Assembly: GCF_000708595.2 (NCBI RefSeq) | Contig: NZ_JARP01000008.1 | Location: forward strand, 59,105 to 123,104 | Origin: Flavobacterium sp. KJJ | Lineage (GTDB): Bacteria; Bacteroidota; Bacteroidia; Flavobacteriales; Flavobacteriaceae | Reading direction: 5' to 3' | Length of the DNA: 64,000 nt | In this document: piece after piece, positions 26,940 through 36,086 of the stretch | How the letters are laid out: each line of letters opens with the position of its first letter | Position numbering within the stretch: position 1 is the first letter of the stretch | The notes under the pieces: generated by a model | What the model was told of the DNA's origin: nothing | Databases searched by the model: none | What the model saw: only the letters and a program-made list of their open reading frames with translations | Position numbers and translations under genes: made by a program

Positions 26940-27497
26940 TTAATTAATAGCATTTAATTTAAACACGTACGACACAAAAGGGCTGCCTCCTGAAGAATGC
27001 ACTAACTGAAATTCCATTTCGTCATTGCTTCCCGGAACTGATGTTAATCTAAGTTCATCTGTTTTTTGTGTTTTTTGAGCGTCACTATACAAGTAGATTT
27101 TTACCGCGCTTGCGTTTGTCTGCTGAAAAACTGAGCTTAACTGCCAATATCCCTTTGGGGCAAATAACGCTGGCACGTTACCCAAAACTTCATAACTTGT
27201 CGGATTATTCTTTTCGTCTACGCTGAATCTGATTTTAAAATCTTCGTAGTTGAAATAGGTGCTCAAGTTTTCTTCACTTGGTTCGATCTTATTTGCTTTC
27301 GCAGATTCGTCAACCATTTTTAAATTTGTTAATCCCCAGTCTCCATTTACTTTCTCATAAATGGTAATCGGATCAACGTGGCTTCCGTCGTCAGTATTAT
27401 CACAGCCTACGGCTATTAAACACAAAACAAAAGCCAGCCAATACATACTTTTACATCTCATAATTTGTGGTTTGATTGTTAGTTTTTTTTGCCTCAT
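26940..27497 (-). CDS. DUF5004-like lipoprotein, first gene of the alpha-glucan locus
   Basis: The product is 185 aa with lipobox AVGC (Cys32) and a beta-rich lipocalin-like body: VNGDWGLTNLKMVDESA ... GYWQLSSVFQQ ... DELRLTSVPGSNDEMEFQLVHSSGG. The signal region is long for a lipoprotein, so the real start may be Met13 (27461). Role unknown; the position suggests an accessory surface glycan-binding protein. It lies 8 nt before the next gene and opens the minus-strand operon opposite the divergent regulator. Confidence 0.65.
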   Translation of the reverse strand: MRQKKLTIKPQIMRCKSMYWLAFVLCLIAVGCDNTDDGSHVDPITIYEKVNGDWGLTNLKMVDESAKANKIEPSEENLSTYFNYEDFKIRFSVDEKNNPTSYEVLGNVPALFAPKGYWQLSSVFQQTNASAVKIYLYSDAQKTQKTDELRLTSVPGSNDEMEFQLVHSSGGSPFVSYVFKLNAIN

Positions 27498-27943
27498 TAA
27501 AGACAGAACGAAGCTAGATGTTAAATAAATCTAAAAAAAAATATCTTAGAAAAATCAAGATATAATTCGAATAAATTTTAGATCAATTAATTGAAAATCA
27601 ATATTTTATAATATTTTTACATTTACAAAAATCAAGGTTATGTTTAGATCAAAATCAACAATTAATTAATGGTAATTATGACAATATCTAAATTAAAGTC
27701 TATATTTTTTTCACTATACATATATATAATTGCTTTTTATTGTATAATTGCAAATTATTAGACTACTTTTAACATTTAGATCTAGTTTTTGGATGCCAAA
27801 CCCAATTTTAGAGCTTTGTTTATTGAAGTTGTAAAATTCTGAAAGTTGTCTAATCATCAGCTTTCAAGTTCTTTTTTCAAATTAAAAAACGAATTAACTC
27901 GAACCAATCAAAAGGAATTTTTTACCCTAACCAAAACAAAACC
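27498..27943. other. Divergent AT-rich intergenic region of the alpha-glucan locus
   Basis: These 446 bp lie between the first gene of the SusCD operon (minus) and its divergent regulator gene (plus). They must hold both promoters. The DNA is very AT-rich, with TATATATA-like stretches near 27715-27735. I could not find a convincing TAnnTTTG box with a spaced TTG, a clear operator palindrome or an open reading frame. Confidence 0.5.
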
Positions 27944-29542
27944 ATGCAAAGAATATTCATTCTATATTTTTTTATTGCAGGTTTTTCTCTAACTGCGAAA
28001 GAGACGAATCCTGTTCTGGAAGAATTAGATAAAGTACTTCTGAAAAAAGATGTTTACTTAAAACAGAAGTATCGCAAAATTGAAGTTTTAAAAAAAAACG
28101 TATCAAAATTTACGGTAAGCCAAAACAACGAAGAGCTCTACAATAGCTATATGGCATTGTTTGAAGAATATAAATCGTTTAAATATGACTCTGCTTATTA
28201 TTATTTAGAAGAAGCAAAAATTAAGGCGATCGTTTTAAAAGATCCAAAGTATTTGGCTCATAGCCGAATTAAAGAAGGTTTTGTATTGCTTTCGTCAGGA
28301 TTATTTAAAGAAGCAATTGACACATTAAATGTTATTGATGACACTAAACTCAATCTTAAAAATAAGTTTGAATACTATTCCATAAAAGCCCGCGCTTATT
28401 ATGATTTAGCTGATTACAACCGTGATCAGCGTTTTAATATTCACTACGTACAGCAAGGAAATCATTTCCTTAAAAAAGCGCTGGAACTAATCGGAACTAA
28501 TACAAATGAATATTGGGCAGCCGAAAGTCTAAAAAGATTAAAACAACAAGATTGGCGTGGTGCCGAATTTGCTTTTAGTTACTGGATTAATAATTATACT
28601 TTACCGCCTGATTATTACGGAATCGCTACTTCCAGTCTTGGCTACATTTATTCGGAACGAGGATATACAAAAAAAGCAATTCAATATTTAGCGCTCGCCG
28701 CTATTGCAGATGTCAAAAATGCGACAAAAGAAACCGTTGCGCTTCGGAATTTAGCCAACGAACTCTTTAAAATGGGTTATCTTGACAAAGCAAATGAATA
28801 CATTAACATTGCCATGGATGATGCCACTTTCTACAATGCCAGACATCGCAAAATTGAGATTTCGTCTATATTGCCTATTATCGAAAAAGCGCAATTGAAT
28901 AATGTAAAAGATAAGAACGATAAACTCGAAAAGATCATTATTCTGCTTACAATCTTAACACTAATTATTGTATTGTTTTCGATTATCATTTTTAAGCAGC
29001 TAAAAGAAAAAAATAAAGCGCGCAAGATAATGGCTTCATCGTACGCGCAGCTTCAGGAAATGAATATCAGTTTAAGCGAAGCGAATGCTATCAAGGAAGA
29101 ATATATTACGTATTTTATTAAGGCGACATCTGCTTTTATTAATAAAATAGACCATCTCCAAAAAAGTACGCTTCATAAAATTATTACAAAAAAAACCGAC
29201 GAAGTTATTGCGAGCCTGAAACGCTATAATGTAAAAGAAGAACGCGAAAATCTCTTTCATCAATTTGATGAAATTTTCCTGAAATTGTTCCCAACTTTTG
29301 TGACAGATTTTAATCATTTATTTCCAAATGATCATAAATGCATCGTTAAAAAAGGAGAACTTTTAAATACTGAATTAAGGATTTTTGCTTTGTATCGATT
29401 AGGAATTCAGGACAGCAGTCAAATGGCAGAATTTCTCGAACTTTCTGTAGCTACAATTTACACTTATAAGACAAGAATCAAAAGCAAATCAGATTTTAAA
29501 GATACCTTTGAGGAAAAGATTATGGCAATTAAAACGATTTAA
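27944..29542 (+). CDS. DUF6377-type SUS-locus transcriptional regulator (TPR, membrane helix, HTH)
   Basis: A 532-aa protein with an N-terminal signal/hydrophobic segment. Periplasmic TPR-like helices follow (KYLAHSRIKEGFVLLSSGLFKEAIDTL, AIQYLALAAIADVKNATKETVALRNLANELFKMG). One membrane helix lies near residues 328-350, then a cytoplasmic coiled coil. The C-terminal HTH reads ELRIFALYRLGIQDSSQMAEFLELSVATIYTYKTRIKSKS. This is the layout of membrane-spanning regulators next to SusCD loci. It probably senses a saccharide in the periplasm and activates the divergent operon. Confidence 0.82.
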   Translation: MQRIFILYFFIAGFSLTAKETNPVLEELDKVLLKKDVYLKQKYRKIEVLKKNVSKFTVSQNNEELYNSYMALFEEYKSFKYDSAYYYLEEAKIKAIVLKDPKYLAHSRIKEGFVLLSSGLFKEAIDTLNVIDDTKLNLKNKFEYYSIKARAYYDLADYNRDQRFNIHYVQQGNHFLKKALELIGTNTNEYWAAESLKRLKQQDWRGAEFAFSYWINNYTLPPDYYGIATSSLGYIYSERGYTKKAIQYLALAAIADVKNATKETVALRNLANELFKMGYLDKANEYINIAMDDATFYNARHRKIEISSILPIIEKAQLNNVKDKNDKLEKIIILLTILTLIIVLFSIIIFKQLKEKNKARKIMASSYAQLQEMNISLSEANAIKEEYITYFIKATSAFINKIDHLQKSTLHKIITKKTDEVIASLKRYNVKEERENLFHQFDEIFLKLFPTFVTDFNHLFPNDHKCIVKKGELLNTELRIFALYRLGIQDSSQMAEFLELSVATIYTYKTRIKSKSDFKDTFEEKIMAIKTI

Positions 29543-29591
29543 ATTACATTCGTCCTTCATGTAAGGTTTTCAAAACCTTGCAGGAAAGAGA

Positions 29592-29617
29592 AAAAGCGAC
29601 ATGTAAATGTCGCTTTT
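29592..29617. terminator. Terminator between regulator and sterol-desaturase-like gene
   Basis: A perfect 11-bp stem AAAAGCGACAT/ATGTCGCTTTT (29592-29602 with 29607-29617) has a GTAA loop and A/T runs on both sides, so it can serve both convergent genes. A second palindrome (AAGGTTTTCAAAACCTT, about 29563-29579) precedes it. Confidence 0.85.
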
Positions 29618-29669
29618 ATTTGTATTATTTATTAAATTAAATAACTCATATCCCTTAACTCATAACTAG

Positions 29670-30893
29670 TTATTCAGAAGTTTCCAGCTGCAGCACTACA
29701 TTTTGATACCTTTTGCTCAAAGAAAAGAATTGCTCGGCAAAAATCATAATCGCAAGCGGAATAAAGAAGAACGAAGTTAAATCTTCTTCATATAAAAAGT
29801 AAGTTGTTATAATAAAAATTCTTCCATATTCTAGATAATACATCCATTTTCGCTGTTCTAATAAAGCACCGCAATTGATTAATGTAATAAGAATAAAGCA
29901 CAGAACAAAAACTTTATCAACGATGTTTAAATACTCAAAATAATATGTAAAAACAGTCAATACCAAAGTACATACTCCTAATTGAATATAGAGATAGTTT
30001 CTAAATCGAAGTCTTTGATGGGGATTGCTTTTATCCTGCAGAAAGCGTTTTTCTAAAGTTGGGCGAATATCCTGATCCATATGAGCTGGGCTTCCAAAAA
30101 CAGCGTTCCATCTGGCTTTAAAGCCTTTAGAACGTTTCCATAATTCGAAAATTTCAAAGTAATAATGAAAATGCTGCCACAAGAAACTGTAGCTTTTTAA
30201 AGGATGCGTTAATCCGTATTTTGGTTTTTCCTCTTCTTGCTGAAAGGTTCCAAAAAGGCGATCCCAAAAAGTAAACATATCTCCGTAATTTTTATCCAGG
30301 TATTTTTCGTCAGAGGCATGATGTACACCATGAACAGAAGGCGTTACAAAAACATATTCAAGCCATTTTATTCTACCAATAAGCTGTGTATGCGTAAAAA
30401 AAGAATAGGCACCATGAACAATAAGCATTGTAATAACCATAGACGGATGAAAACCGACAAAAGGAAGAACGCACCAAAATCCGGTACGTATAATTGCCTG
30501 AAAAGTAGTTATTCTGGCAGCAGCTGTAAAATTAAATTCTTCACTGTGATGGTGCACAATATGTGCCGCCCAGAAAAAATTGACTTCGTGTCCTAATCGA
30601 TGGTACCAGTACCAAACAAAATCGGTTGCCAAAATTAGCGCAAACCACACAAAAGCATTACTCGGAATATAAAAAATTCTGTAGTTATTATAAATGAAAT
30701 AATACAGCTGATAAAAACTAGCAGCTATAAAGAGATTGATCAACCGTTCTGCAATACCAATACTGATATTAGAAACAGAGCTTTCATAATTAAAAATTTC
30801 CGGTCTCTTTTTACGCTGTGCCAACTTATATTCTAAAAACAAAAAAAGAAAGAAAGCGGGCATTGCGAACGCAAGAAAATTAATATGTTCCAT
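29670..30893 (-). CDS. Sterol desaturase/fatty acid hydroxylase family protein
   Basis: A 407-aa membrane protein with the three-histidine-cluster signature of di-iron membrane hydroxylases: HRLGH (98-102), HIVHH (111-115) and HGVHH (188-192), between hydrophobic helices. Further transmembrane helices lie in the C-terminal third. Family members hydroxylate or desaturate lipids using O2; the substrate is unknown. It is transcribed alone. Confidence 0.9.
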   Translation of the reverse strand: MEHINFLAFAMPAFFLFLFLEYKLAQRKKRPEIFNYESSVSNISIGIAERLINLFIAASFYQLYYFIYNNYRIFYIPSNAFVWFALILATDFVWYWYHRLGHEVNFFWAAHIVHHHSEEFNFTAAARITTFQAIIRTGFWCVLPFVGFHPSMVITMLIVHGAYSFFTHTQLIGRIKWLEYVFVTPSVHGVHHASDEKYLDKNYGDMFTFWDRLFGTFQQEEEKPKYGLTHPLKSYSFLWQHFHYYFEIFELWKRSKGFKARWNAVFGSPAHMDQDIRPTLEKRFLQDKSNPHQRLRFRNYLYIQLGVCTLVLTVFTYYFEYLNIVDKVFVLCFILITLINCGALLEQRKWMYYLEYGRIFIITTYFLYEEDLTSFFFIPLAIMIFAEQFFSLSKRYQNVVLQLETSE

Positions 30894-31039
30894 TTTTAAA
30901 AATTACTTTTTTTCGATTCTAAAAAAACTCTAATAGAAATTATTATAAAATTAGTAAAGACATTTTCATCAATTAATATATTTCTATTTATGAAATGCTA
31001 TTAACTGATGAAAACAATCTTCATCTTTATAGCCAATTT

Positions 31040-32326
31040 TTAATTCTGTTTGAATTTTGGAGCCTCTAAAGCTACTTCTTTAACAGATTGTGTATCAGCT
31101 ACTTTTTGCAAAGCAATTACATAAGCAGCAATTCTTGGCGTAATATTATGTTTGGCCGCGATTCTAAAAACAGTTTCAAAACCTTTTTCCAGAATATCTT
31201 CTAAACGTGTATTGATTTGGTGAATTCTCCAAGACTCTAAAAGTGAATTTTGAAGCCATTCAAAATAAGAAACGGTAACACCGCCAGCATTTGCCAAAAT
31301 ATCCGGAACTACCAATACATTGTTGTCATGCAATATTTTATCAGCATTAGAAGAAACGGGTCCGTTTGCACCTTCTACAATAATTTTTGCGCGAATAGCC
31401 GCGGCATTTTTCTGTGTAATAACATCTTCTTTTGCTGCCGGAATTAAAACATCTACATCTAAAAGCAATAATTCTTCGTGTTTGATGGCAACCGAATTTG
31501 GATAGCCTTTTATACTTTTATTATTCAAATTATAATACAAAATAAGTTCCGGAATATTGATTCCGTCAGGATTGTAAAAAGCTTCAGATACATCACTTAC
31601 GGCAACTACTTTTAATCCTTTTTCATATAAAAATAAAGCTGAATGCAGTCCGACATTTCCAAAACCTTGAATGGCAACGCTAGATCTTGCTGGTCTAAGT
31701 TTTAATTTTTGAAGTGCCAATAACGTAATAATACTGACACCTCTTCCTGTTGCTTCTACTCGGCCTAATGATCCTCCAGAATGCAAATGTTTTCCCGTTA
31801 CAACAGCGTGAATTGTTTTGCCGTGAACTAATGAAAATTCATCCATAAGCCAGCCCATTTCGTCAGGACCTGTTCCCATGTCTGGCGCTGGAACGTCTTT
31901 TTCTGGTCCAAAAATATCTGATAAAGCTTTTGTGTAAGCTCTTGTTATTTTCTCTAATTCTGTTTTAGAAAGTTTTCTTGGATCACAAATAATACCGCCT
32001 TTTGCTCCTCCAAACGGAATTCCAGTTACTGCTGATTTCCAAGTCATCCAAGCGGCAAGCGCTTTTACTTCGTCTAGATTTACTGCCGTATCGTATCTAA
32101 TGCCGCCTTTTGAAGGTCCTAATGCTGTATTGTGAATTACACGATATCCTTCAAAATTTTGCTGGTTGCCATTATCCAATGTAATCGAAAAATTAACCAC
32201 GATCTGTTTTTCCGGTCGCTGTAATTTTAATCTGATTGATTCATCTAATTTTAAAATATCGGCCGCGATATTAAAACGATCAATCATTGATTGAAAGGGA
32301 TTTTGTTTAATTATTTCTGCACTCAT
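31040..32326 (-). CDS. Glu/Leu/Phe/Val dehydrogenase (probable glutamate dehydrogenase)
   Basis: A 428-aa enzyme with the glutamate dehydrogenase N-terminal domain (GPSKGGIRYD, the catalytic-lysine region PFGGAKGGIICDPRKLS and KDVPAPDMGTGPDEMGWLMDEF). An NAD(P)-binding Rossmann domain follows (VAIQGFGNVGLHSALFLYEKG). Length and motifs match hexameric GDH of the RocG/GudB type. It interconverts glutamate and 2-oxoglutarate plus ammonia. Upstream lies a 465-nt gap with structured RNA candidates, so transcript-level control is possible. Confidence 0.92.
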   Translation of the reverse strand: MSAEIIKQNPFQSMIDRFNIAADILKLDESIRLKLQRPEKQIVVNFSITLDNGNQQNFEGYRVIHNTALGPSKGGIRYDTAVNLDEVKALAAWMTWKSAVTGIPFGGAKGGIICDPRKLSKTELEKITRAYTKALSDIFGPEKDVPAPDMGTGPDEMGWLMDEFSLVHGKTIHAVVTGKHLHSGGSLGRVEATGRGVSIITLLALQKLKLRPARSSVAIQGFGNVGLHSALFLYEKGLKVVAVSDVSEAFYNPDGINIPELILYYNLNNKSIKGYPNSVAIKHEELLLLDVDVLIPAAKEDVITQKNAAAIRAKIIVEGANGPVSSNADKILHDNNVLVVPDILANAGGVTVSYFEWLQNSLLESWRIHQINTRLEDILEKGFETVFRIAAKHNITPRIAAYVIALQKVADTQSVKEVALEAPKFKQN

Positions 32327-32408
32327 ATTATATATCTTTAAATTTGGGTTTATCTAATTTGTATTTTATTTATTTTTTAAAACTTTCTAAAATTTCTGAA
32401 AGAATGTT

Positions 32409-32465
32409 TTAGAAATAAAGACCACAGCCACAACATGGAATTTTAATCCGGCAGCTCTGCATCAT
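32409..32465 (-). CDS. Possible cysteine-rich leader peptide (18 aa)
   Basis: A short minus-strand reading frame, MMQSCRIKIPCCGCGLYF, lies between the upstream terminator hairpin and the glutamate dehydrogenase start about 80 nt downstream. Four of its 18 residues are cysteine, unusual in this AT-rich genome, and it has an ATG ATG start. That would fit a leader peptide sensing cysteine or sulfur supply, but no antiterminator structure was identified. A chance open frame remains quite possible. Confidence 0.3.
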   Translation of the reverse strand: MMQSCRIKIPCCGCGLYF

Positions 32466-32514
32466 TTTATTTTTATTTCTATTCGATCTCATTTTATTTG
32501 TTTTTTAATAGTTC

Positions 32515-32671
32515 TAAAAAAAGCCTTTCATGGTGCATGAAAGGCTAAAAAAAAAAAATAACTAACAAGTACTTTCTCTATTAACGCCATTTCATCTCAC
32601 AGTTTATCATGCAGCACATCGTGAAGCTGCATGTAAACGAGATTATATTTGGACTATAGTTTTTCATTGTT
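32515..32671 (-). ncRNA. Candidate structured small RNA or leader with its own terminator
   Basis: On the minus strand, a TAGATTTG box (32676-32683, matching TAnnTTTG) is followed by a strong stem of 13 bp with one bulge (32602-32615 with 32626-32638, core CATGCAGC/GCTGCATG). A terminator hairpin AGCCTTTCATG/CATGAAAGGCT (32522-32546) with TTTTTTT follows it. The unit would be about 155 nt. It also contains a 28-codon reading frame (32581-32667) with four cysteines. It could be a small RNA, an attenuated leader or the tail of the EamA gene's transcript. Confidence 0.45.
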
Positions 32672-32791
32672 ACTGCAAATCTATAAAATATATTTGTTAA
32701 TTCTATAGAATTAGTAGAGTTTTGTTTTAAAAAATTACATATCAATTCAAAACGAACTGTAAATTAATACTTTATAAAAAAAGTAAAAACA

Positions 32792-33643
32792 TTAAAATTG
32801 CGATCTTACTATGAAAAATATTGAAATTAAAGCCAAAACAAGTCCAATAAAATTGATTTTAGATAATTTCTCTTTGAATAAAAATAACCCTGTAAGACTT
32901 CCTAAAATGATTACTCCCATATTCATTCCGGCAAAAACCGTCGAGGGATTTTCAGAAAAAGCTTTATGGGCTTTTAGATAAAACAGAATATTACCGAAAT
33001 TAAATATTCCGACTAAAGCACCAAAAAGAATATTTTTTAAATTGAAATTTTCCTTTTTAATAATGATTTTATACAAGGCAACTCCTAGAGCAATTACAAA
33101 GGAAATAGCAAAAACAATGCATAAAGAGGTTGGATATGGAAGTGTCGTGTAAAGCGCGATTTGTTTAAATAGAATGTCGATGATCCCGAAACCAATTAAA
33201 ACTCCCGCTGGATAAATCCATTTGTTTTCTGTATTCTTAGATTGTTTTCTTAAAATGAATAACAATGCTGTAAAACCAATTACGAGACCGATAACTTTAT
33301 AAGTATTAAATTCTTCTTTAAAAATCAGCCAAGCTGCTAAAATCGGAATAAAAAGAGATAATCGCTGTGCAGCATCCGTTTTTACTATTCCAATATATTT
33401 GATAGAAGCCATTAAAAGCAAAAAAACGACAGGCAATAAAACTGCAATTGCAATATAAATGTTCCAAGGTGCTTTTGCATCAACTTCAGCAAAATTGGGA
33501 CTAAAAGTTAAATAGCATAGTATTAGTGCTGTTATGTAATTAAAAGCTACAATTTGTGTGGGATTGGTATCGTATTTTCGAGTTATTTTGAAGATTACTC
33601 CAACAATTACACTGCAAAGAATACTTAGAATAAGAAATAACAT
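32792..33643 (-). CDS. EamA/DMT-superfamily transporter
   Basis: A 283-aa protein with ten hydrophobic helices in two EamA-like halves (NYITALILCYLTFSP ... AWLIFKEEFNTYKVIGLVIGFTALLFIL, and MGVIILGSLTGLFLFKEKLSKINFIGLVLALISIFFIV). This is the drug/metabolite exporter fold in the inner membrane; the substrate is unknown. It is about 65 nt downstream of the 2OG-oxygenase gene on the same strand, possibly co-transcribed. Confidence 0.88.
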   Translation of the reverse strand: MLFLILSILCSVIVGVIFKITRKYDTNPTQIVAFNYITALILCYLTFSPNFAEVDAKAPWNIYIAIAVLLPVVFLLLMASIKYIGIVKTDAAQRLSLFIPILAAWLIFKEEFNTYKVIGLVIGFTALLFILRKQSKNTENKWIYPAGVLIGFGIIDILFKQIALYTTLPYPTSLCIVFAISFVIALGVALYKIIIKKENFNLKNILFGALVGIFNFGNILFYLKAHKAFSENPSTVFAGMNMGVIILGSLTGLFLFKEKLSKINFIGLVLALISIFFIVRSQF

Positions 33644-33707
33644 AGAATCAAATTTTGATTGTAAAAATAGTGTTTATCTACATTCCAACTTTCAAAAAAT
33701 AAAAATA

Positions 33708-34301
33708 TTAATCACTTTTAAGCCAGCCCGTAATACTCATTCTGGTATTTTGAGTTACCAAAACTTCATGAACCAATTCATTGCTTTTAAAGAAAACTGT
33801 TTTTCCTTGAGTAGGTGAAATTTTTTGATTGTTATTTTCTTGGTGAATCAGTAATTCGCCGCCGTCAGCTTCAACCCAATTACTATTAAGATAACTGATC
33901 ATAGAGTATTTACGGCTCGGATTATTTTTAAATTGATCCAAATGTTTGAGATAAAAATCGCCTTTTTCATATAGAGAATAATGAAATTCATAACCTGTAA
34001 TTCCGGCGTAACAGCTTTTATTTAAATAAATTACAAAAGCATCAATTTTATCAAAAAATTCATTTTCAAAAATATTTTCGTTCTTTTTATCGAGCCAATA
34101 AATAGCATCGCTTCTGATTTTATTATTAAAAGAAAGTTTTTCAGAATTTCCTATTCCAGCAGATAAAAGCAAACTTCCAGCATTTAAATCAAGTAAATTT
34201 TTCTTTAAATGATTGGCCAATTCATCACTCAAAAAATGCTCAGAAATACCAATTTTATTTTCTAAATAAGTCGCAATCAAATCCTCAAAACTATCTTCCA
34301 T
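33708..34301 (-). CDS. 2-oxoglutarate-Fe(II) oxygenase (prolyl 4-hydroxylase-like)
   Basis: A 197-aa protein with the double-stranded beta-helix iron site: His120-x-Asp122 (YLKHLDQF), His178 (ELVHEV) and the 2-oxoglutarate-binding Arg187 (NTRMSITGW). The segment GGELLIHQ precedes the distal histidine as in P4H-like oxygenases. It probably hydroxylates a protein residue or small molecule in the cytoplasm; the substrate is unknown. Confidence 0.88.
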   Translation of the reverse strand: MEDSFEDLIATYLENKIGISEHFLSDELANHLKKNLLDLNAGSLLLSAGIGNSEKLSFNNKIRSDAIYWLDKKNENIFENEFFDKIDAFVIYLNKSCYAGITGYEFHYSLYEKGDFYLKHLDQFKNNPSRKYSMISYLNSNWVEADGGELLIHQENNNQKISPTQGKTVFFKSNELVHEVLVTQNTRMSITGWLKSD

Positions 34302-34384
34302 CTATTATTTGGGAAAACTGCAAATACAGCCAACGAAGCAAGATAGACTATTAAAAACTTGTAATAGTACTTTTGAGAAATAAT

Positions 34385-34427
34385 AAACCCGACAGTCCCA
34401 AAATCTCGGGATAAATCTGTCGGGTTT
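34385..34427 (-). terminator. Terminator behind the MoxR-like gene
   Basis: An 11-bp perfect stem AAACCCGACAG/CTGTCGGGTTT (34385-34395 with 34417-34427) carries a second small stem (TCCC/GGGA) in its loop. It lies about 30 nt behind the MoxR-like gene. Confidence 0.8.
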
Positions 34428-34457
34428 GATAATTATAATGTAATCTTAATTCTTAAT

Positions 34458-35921
34458 TTATAGTTTACTGATATAACTTCCGTACATATCCTTAAACTGA
34501 TGCCCTTGCGCAAAACGGTCTTTGCTTAACTTTTTATATTCAACCAATCCCCACAAAATAAATTCTTTGAAGAAATATTGATCATTTTTATCTAATTGAG
34601 GCTGATATTTTTTCAGTAAAACATCCAACGGCGTTACTTCATCCAAAATCTTTTTGTATTCTTCATCTGAAGCGTCATCTAATAATTCGAAACCGCTTTC
34701 TGCAAAAAACCATTCGATTAAATCAGAGTAAGCCGTTTTTTCACCAGCTTTTTCAAGCTTTTCAATTTTAGGCAAAAGTGTTGGAAATAAAGTTCGTATT
34801 GCAGATCCGATTAAATTCTGCGCCACCGACGCAGCTCCCTCCTGCTCTCCTTCATAAACCAATTCTACTTTTCCTGTAATAGCCGGAATAATTCCGATAA
34901 AATCAGACAATCGCAAAGTTGTTTTTTCCGCTCCTGATTTTAAGGCACGGCGTTCTGCGGTACTCATTAAATTTTCAAAAGCCGTAATACTCATTCTGGC
35001 ACTCACACCGCTTTTATTGTCGATGTATTCGCTGTCACGCGCTTCAAAACTTATTTGCTCCAAAATATCTTTGGCTAAACTAGGGACATAAACGAGTTTA
35101 TGCTGTGTTTCATCTAATTTCGCTTCTTGTTCCGTAATAGTTCTTGCAATGGCAACACTTTCAGGATAATGCGTTAAAATCTGAGAACCAATTCTATCTT
35201 TTAATGGCGTCACAATACTTCCGCGATTGGTATAATCTTCTGGATTTGCTGTGAAAATAAACTGCATATCGAGAGGCATTCTTAATTTGAAGCCACGAAT
35301 TTGAATATCGCCTTCCTGAAGAATATTAAATAAGGCAACCTGAATTCTTGCTTGTAAATCTGGTAATTCGTTAATAACAAAAATACAGCGGTTTGCTCTC
35401 GGAATCATCCCGAAGTGAATTACACGATCGTCTGCATAAGATAATTTTAAATTTGCTGCTTTTATTGGGTCAACATCTCCAATTAAATCAGCAACAGTGA
35501 CATCTGGCGTTGCTAATTTTTCGAAGAAACGCTCATTTCTATGAAGCCATGATATTGGAGTTTCATCTCCTTTTTCGTCAATTAAATCTTTAGCAAAACG
35601 CGAAATTGGATTTAATGGATCATCATTGATTTCTGAACCTGCAACAAATGGAATATATTCATCTAATAATTCGACCATTTTACGAGCCAAACGCGTTTTT
35701 GCCTGACCTCGAAGTCCTAATAAATTAATATTATGACGAGATAAAATAGCACGTTCCAATTCTGGAATTACAGTATTTTCAAAACCATGAACACCCTCAA
35801 AAACAGGTTTGCCAGATTTTATTTTCTCACGAAGATTATTTCGCAATTCGTCTTTTATACTTATACTTTTATATCCTGACGCTTTTAGTTCGCCTAGTGT
35901 TTTTATGTTTTCTATTTTCAT
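34458..35921 (-). CDS. MoxR/magnesium-chelatase-like AAA+ ATPase
   Basis: A 487-aa AAA+ protein with Walker A GLRGQAKT (69-76), Walker B-like FVINELPDL, and the sensor segment FTANPEDYTNRGSIVTPLKDRIGSQILTHYP. A C-terminal helical lid follows. The layout is close to ChlI/BchI and MoxR ATPases. In bacteria these pair with VWA-domain proteins as chaperone-like or metal-inserting machines. The VWA gene lies 165 nt upstream on the same strand. No chelatase catalytic subunit is nearby, so a pigment role is unlikely. Confidence 0.9.
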   Translation of the reverse strand: MKIENIKTLGELKASGYKSISIKDELRNNLREKIKSGKPVFEGVHGFENTVIPELERAILSRHNINLLGLRGQAKTRLARKMVELLDEYIPFVAGSEINDDPLNPISRFAKDLIDEKGDETPISWLHRNERFFEKLATPDVTVADLIGDVDPIKAANLKLSYADDRVIHFGMIPRANRCIFVINELPDLQARIQVALFNILQEGDIQIRGFKLRMPLDMQFIFTANPEDYTNRGSIVTPLKDRIGSQILTHYPESVAIARTITEQEAKLDETQHKLVYVPSLAKDILEQISFEARDSEYIDNKSGVSARMSITAFENLMSTAERRALKSGAEKTTLRLSDFIGIIPAITGKVELVYEGEQEGAASVAQNLIGSAIRTLFPTLLPKIEKLEKAGEKTAYSDLIEWFFAESGFELLDDASDEEYKKILDEVTPLDVLLKKYQPQLDKNDQYFFKEFILWGLVEYKKLSKDRFAQGHQFKDMYGSYISKL

Positions 35922-36086
35922 ATTTTTTATTTAAAAATTGAATGATTTAAAGACTTAAAATTCAATTGATATTTGTTTTTTTTTTGTTCGGGAACCTTTT
36001 TAATTAAATAAGCACTTCTTCAGTCCCGAAGCTTCGGGATCTGGACACTCAGCGTTACAACCGAAAACTGAGACAAAGACTCAAAA

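Noticed and set aside
30237..30596. Plus-strand frame of 119 codons opposite the sterol-desaturase-like gene
   Set aside because: It lies across the conserved histidine clusters of the real gene and has no recognisable domain.
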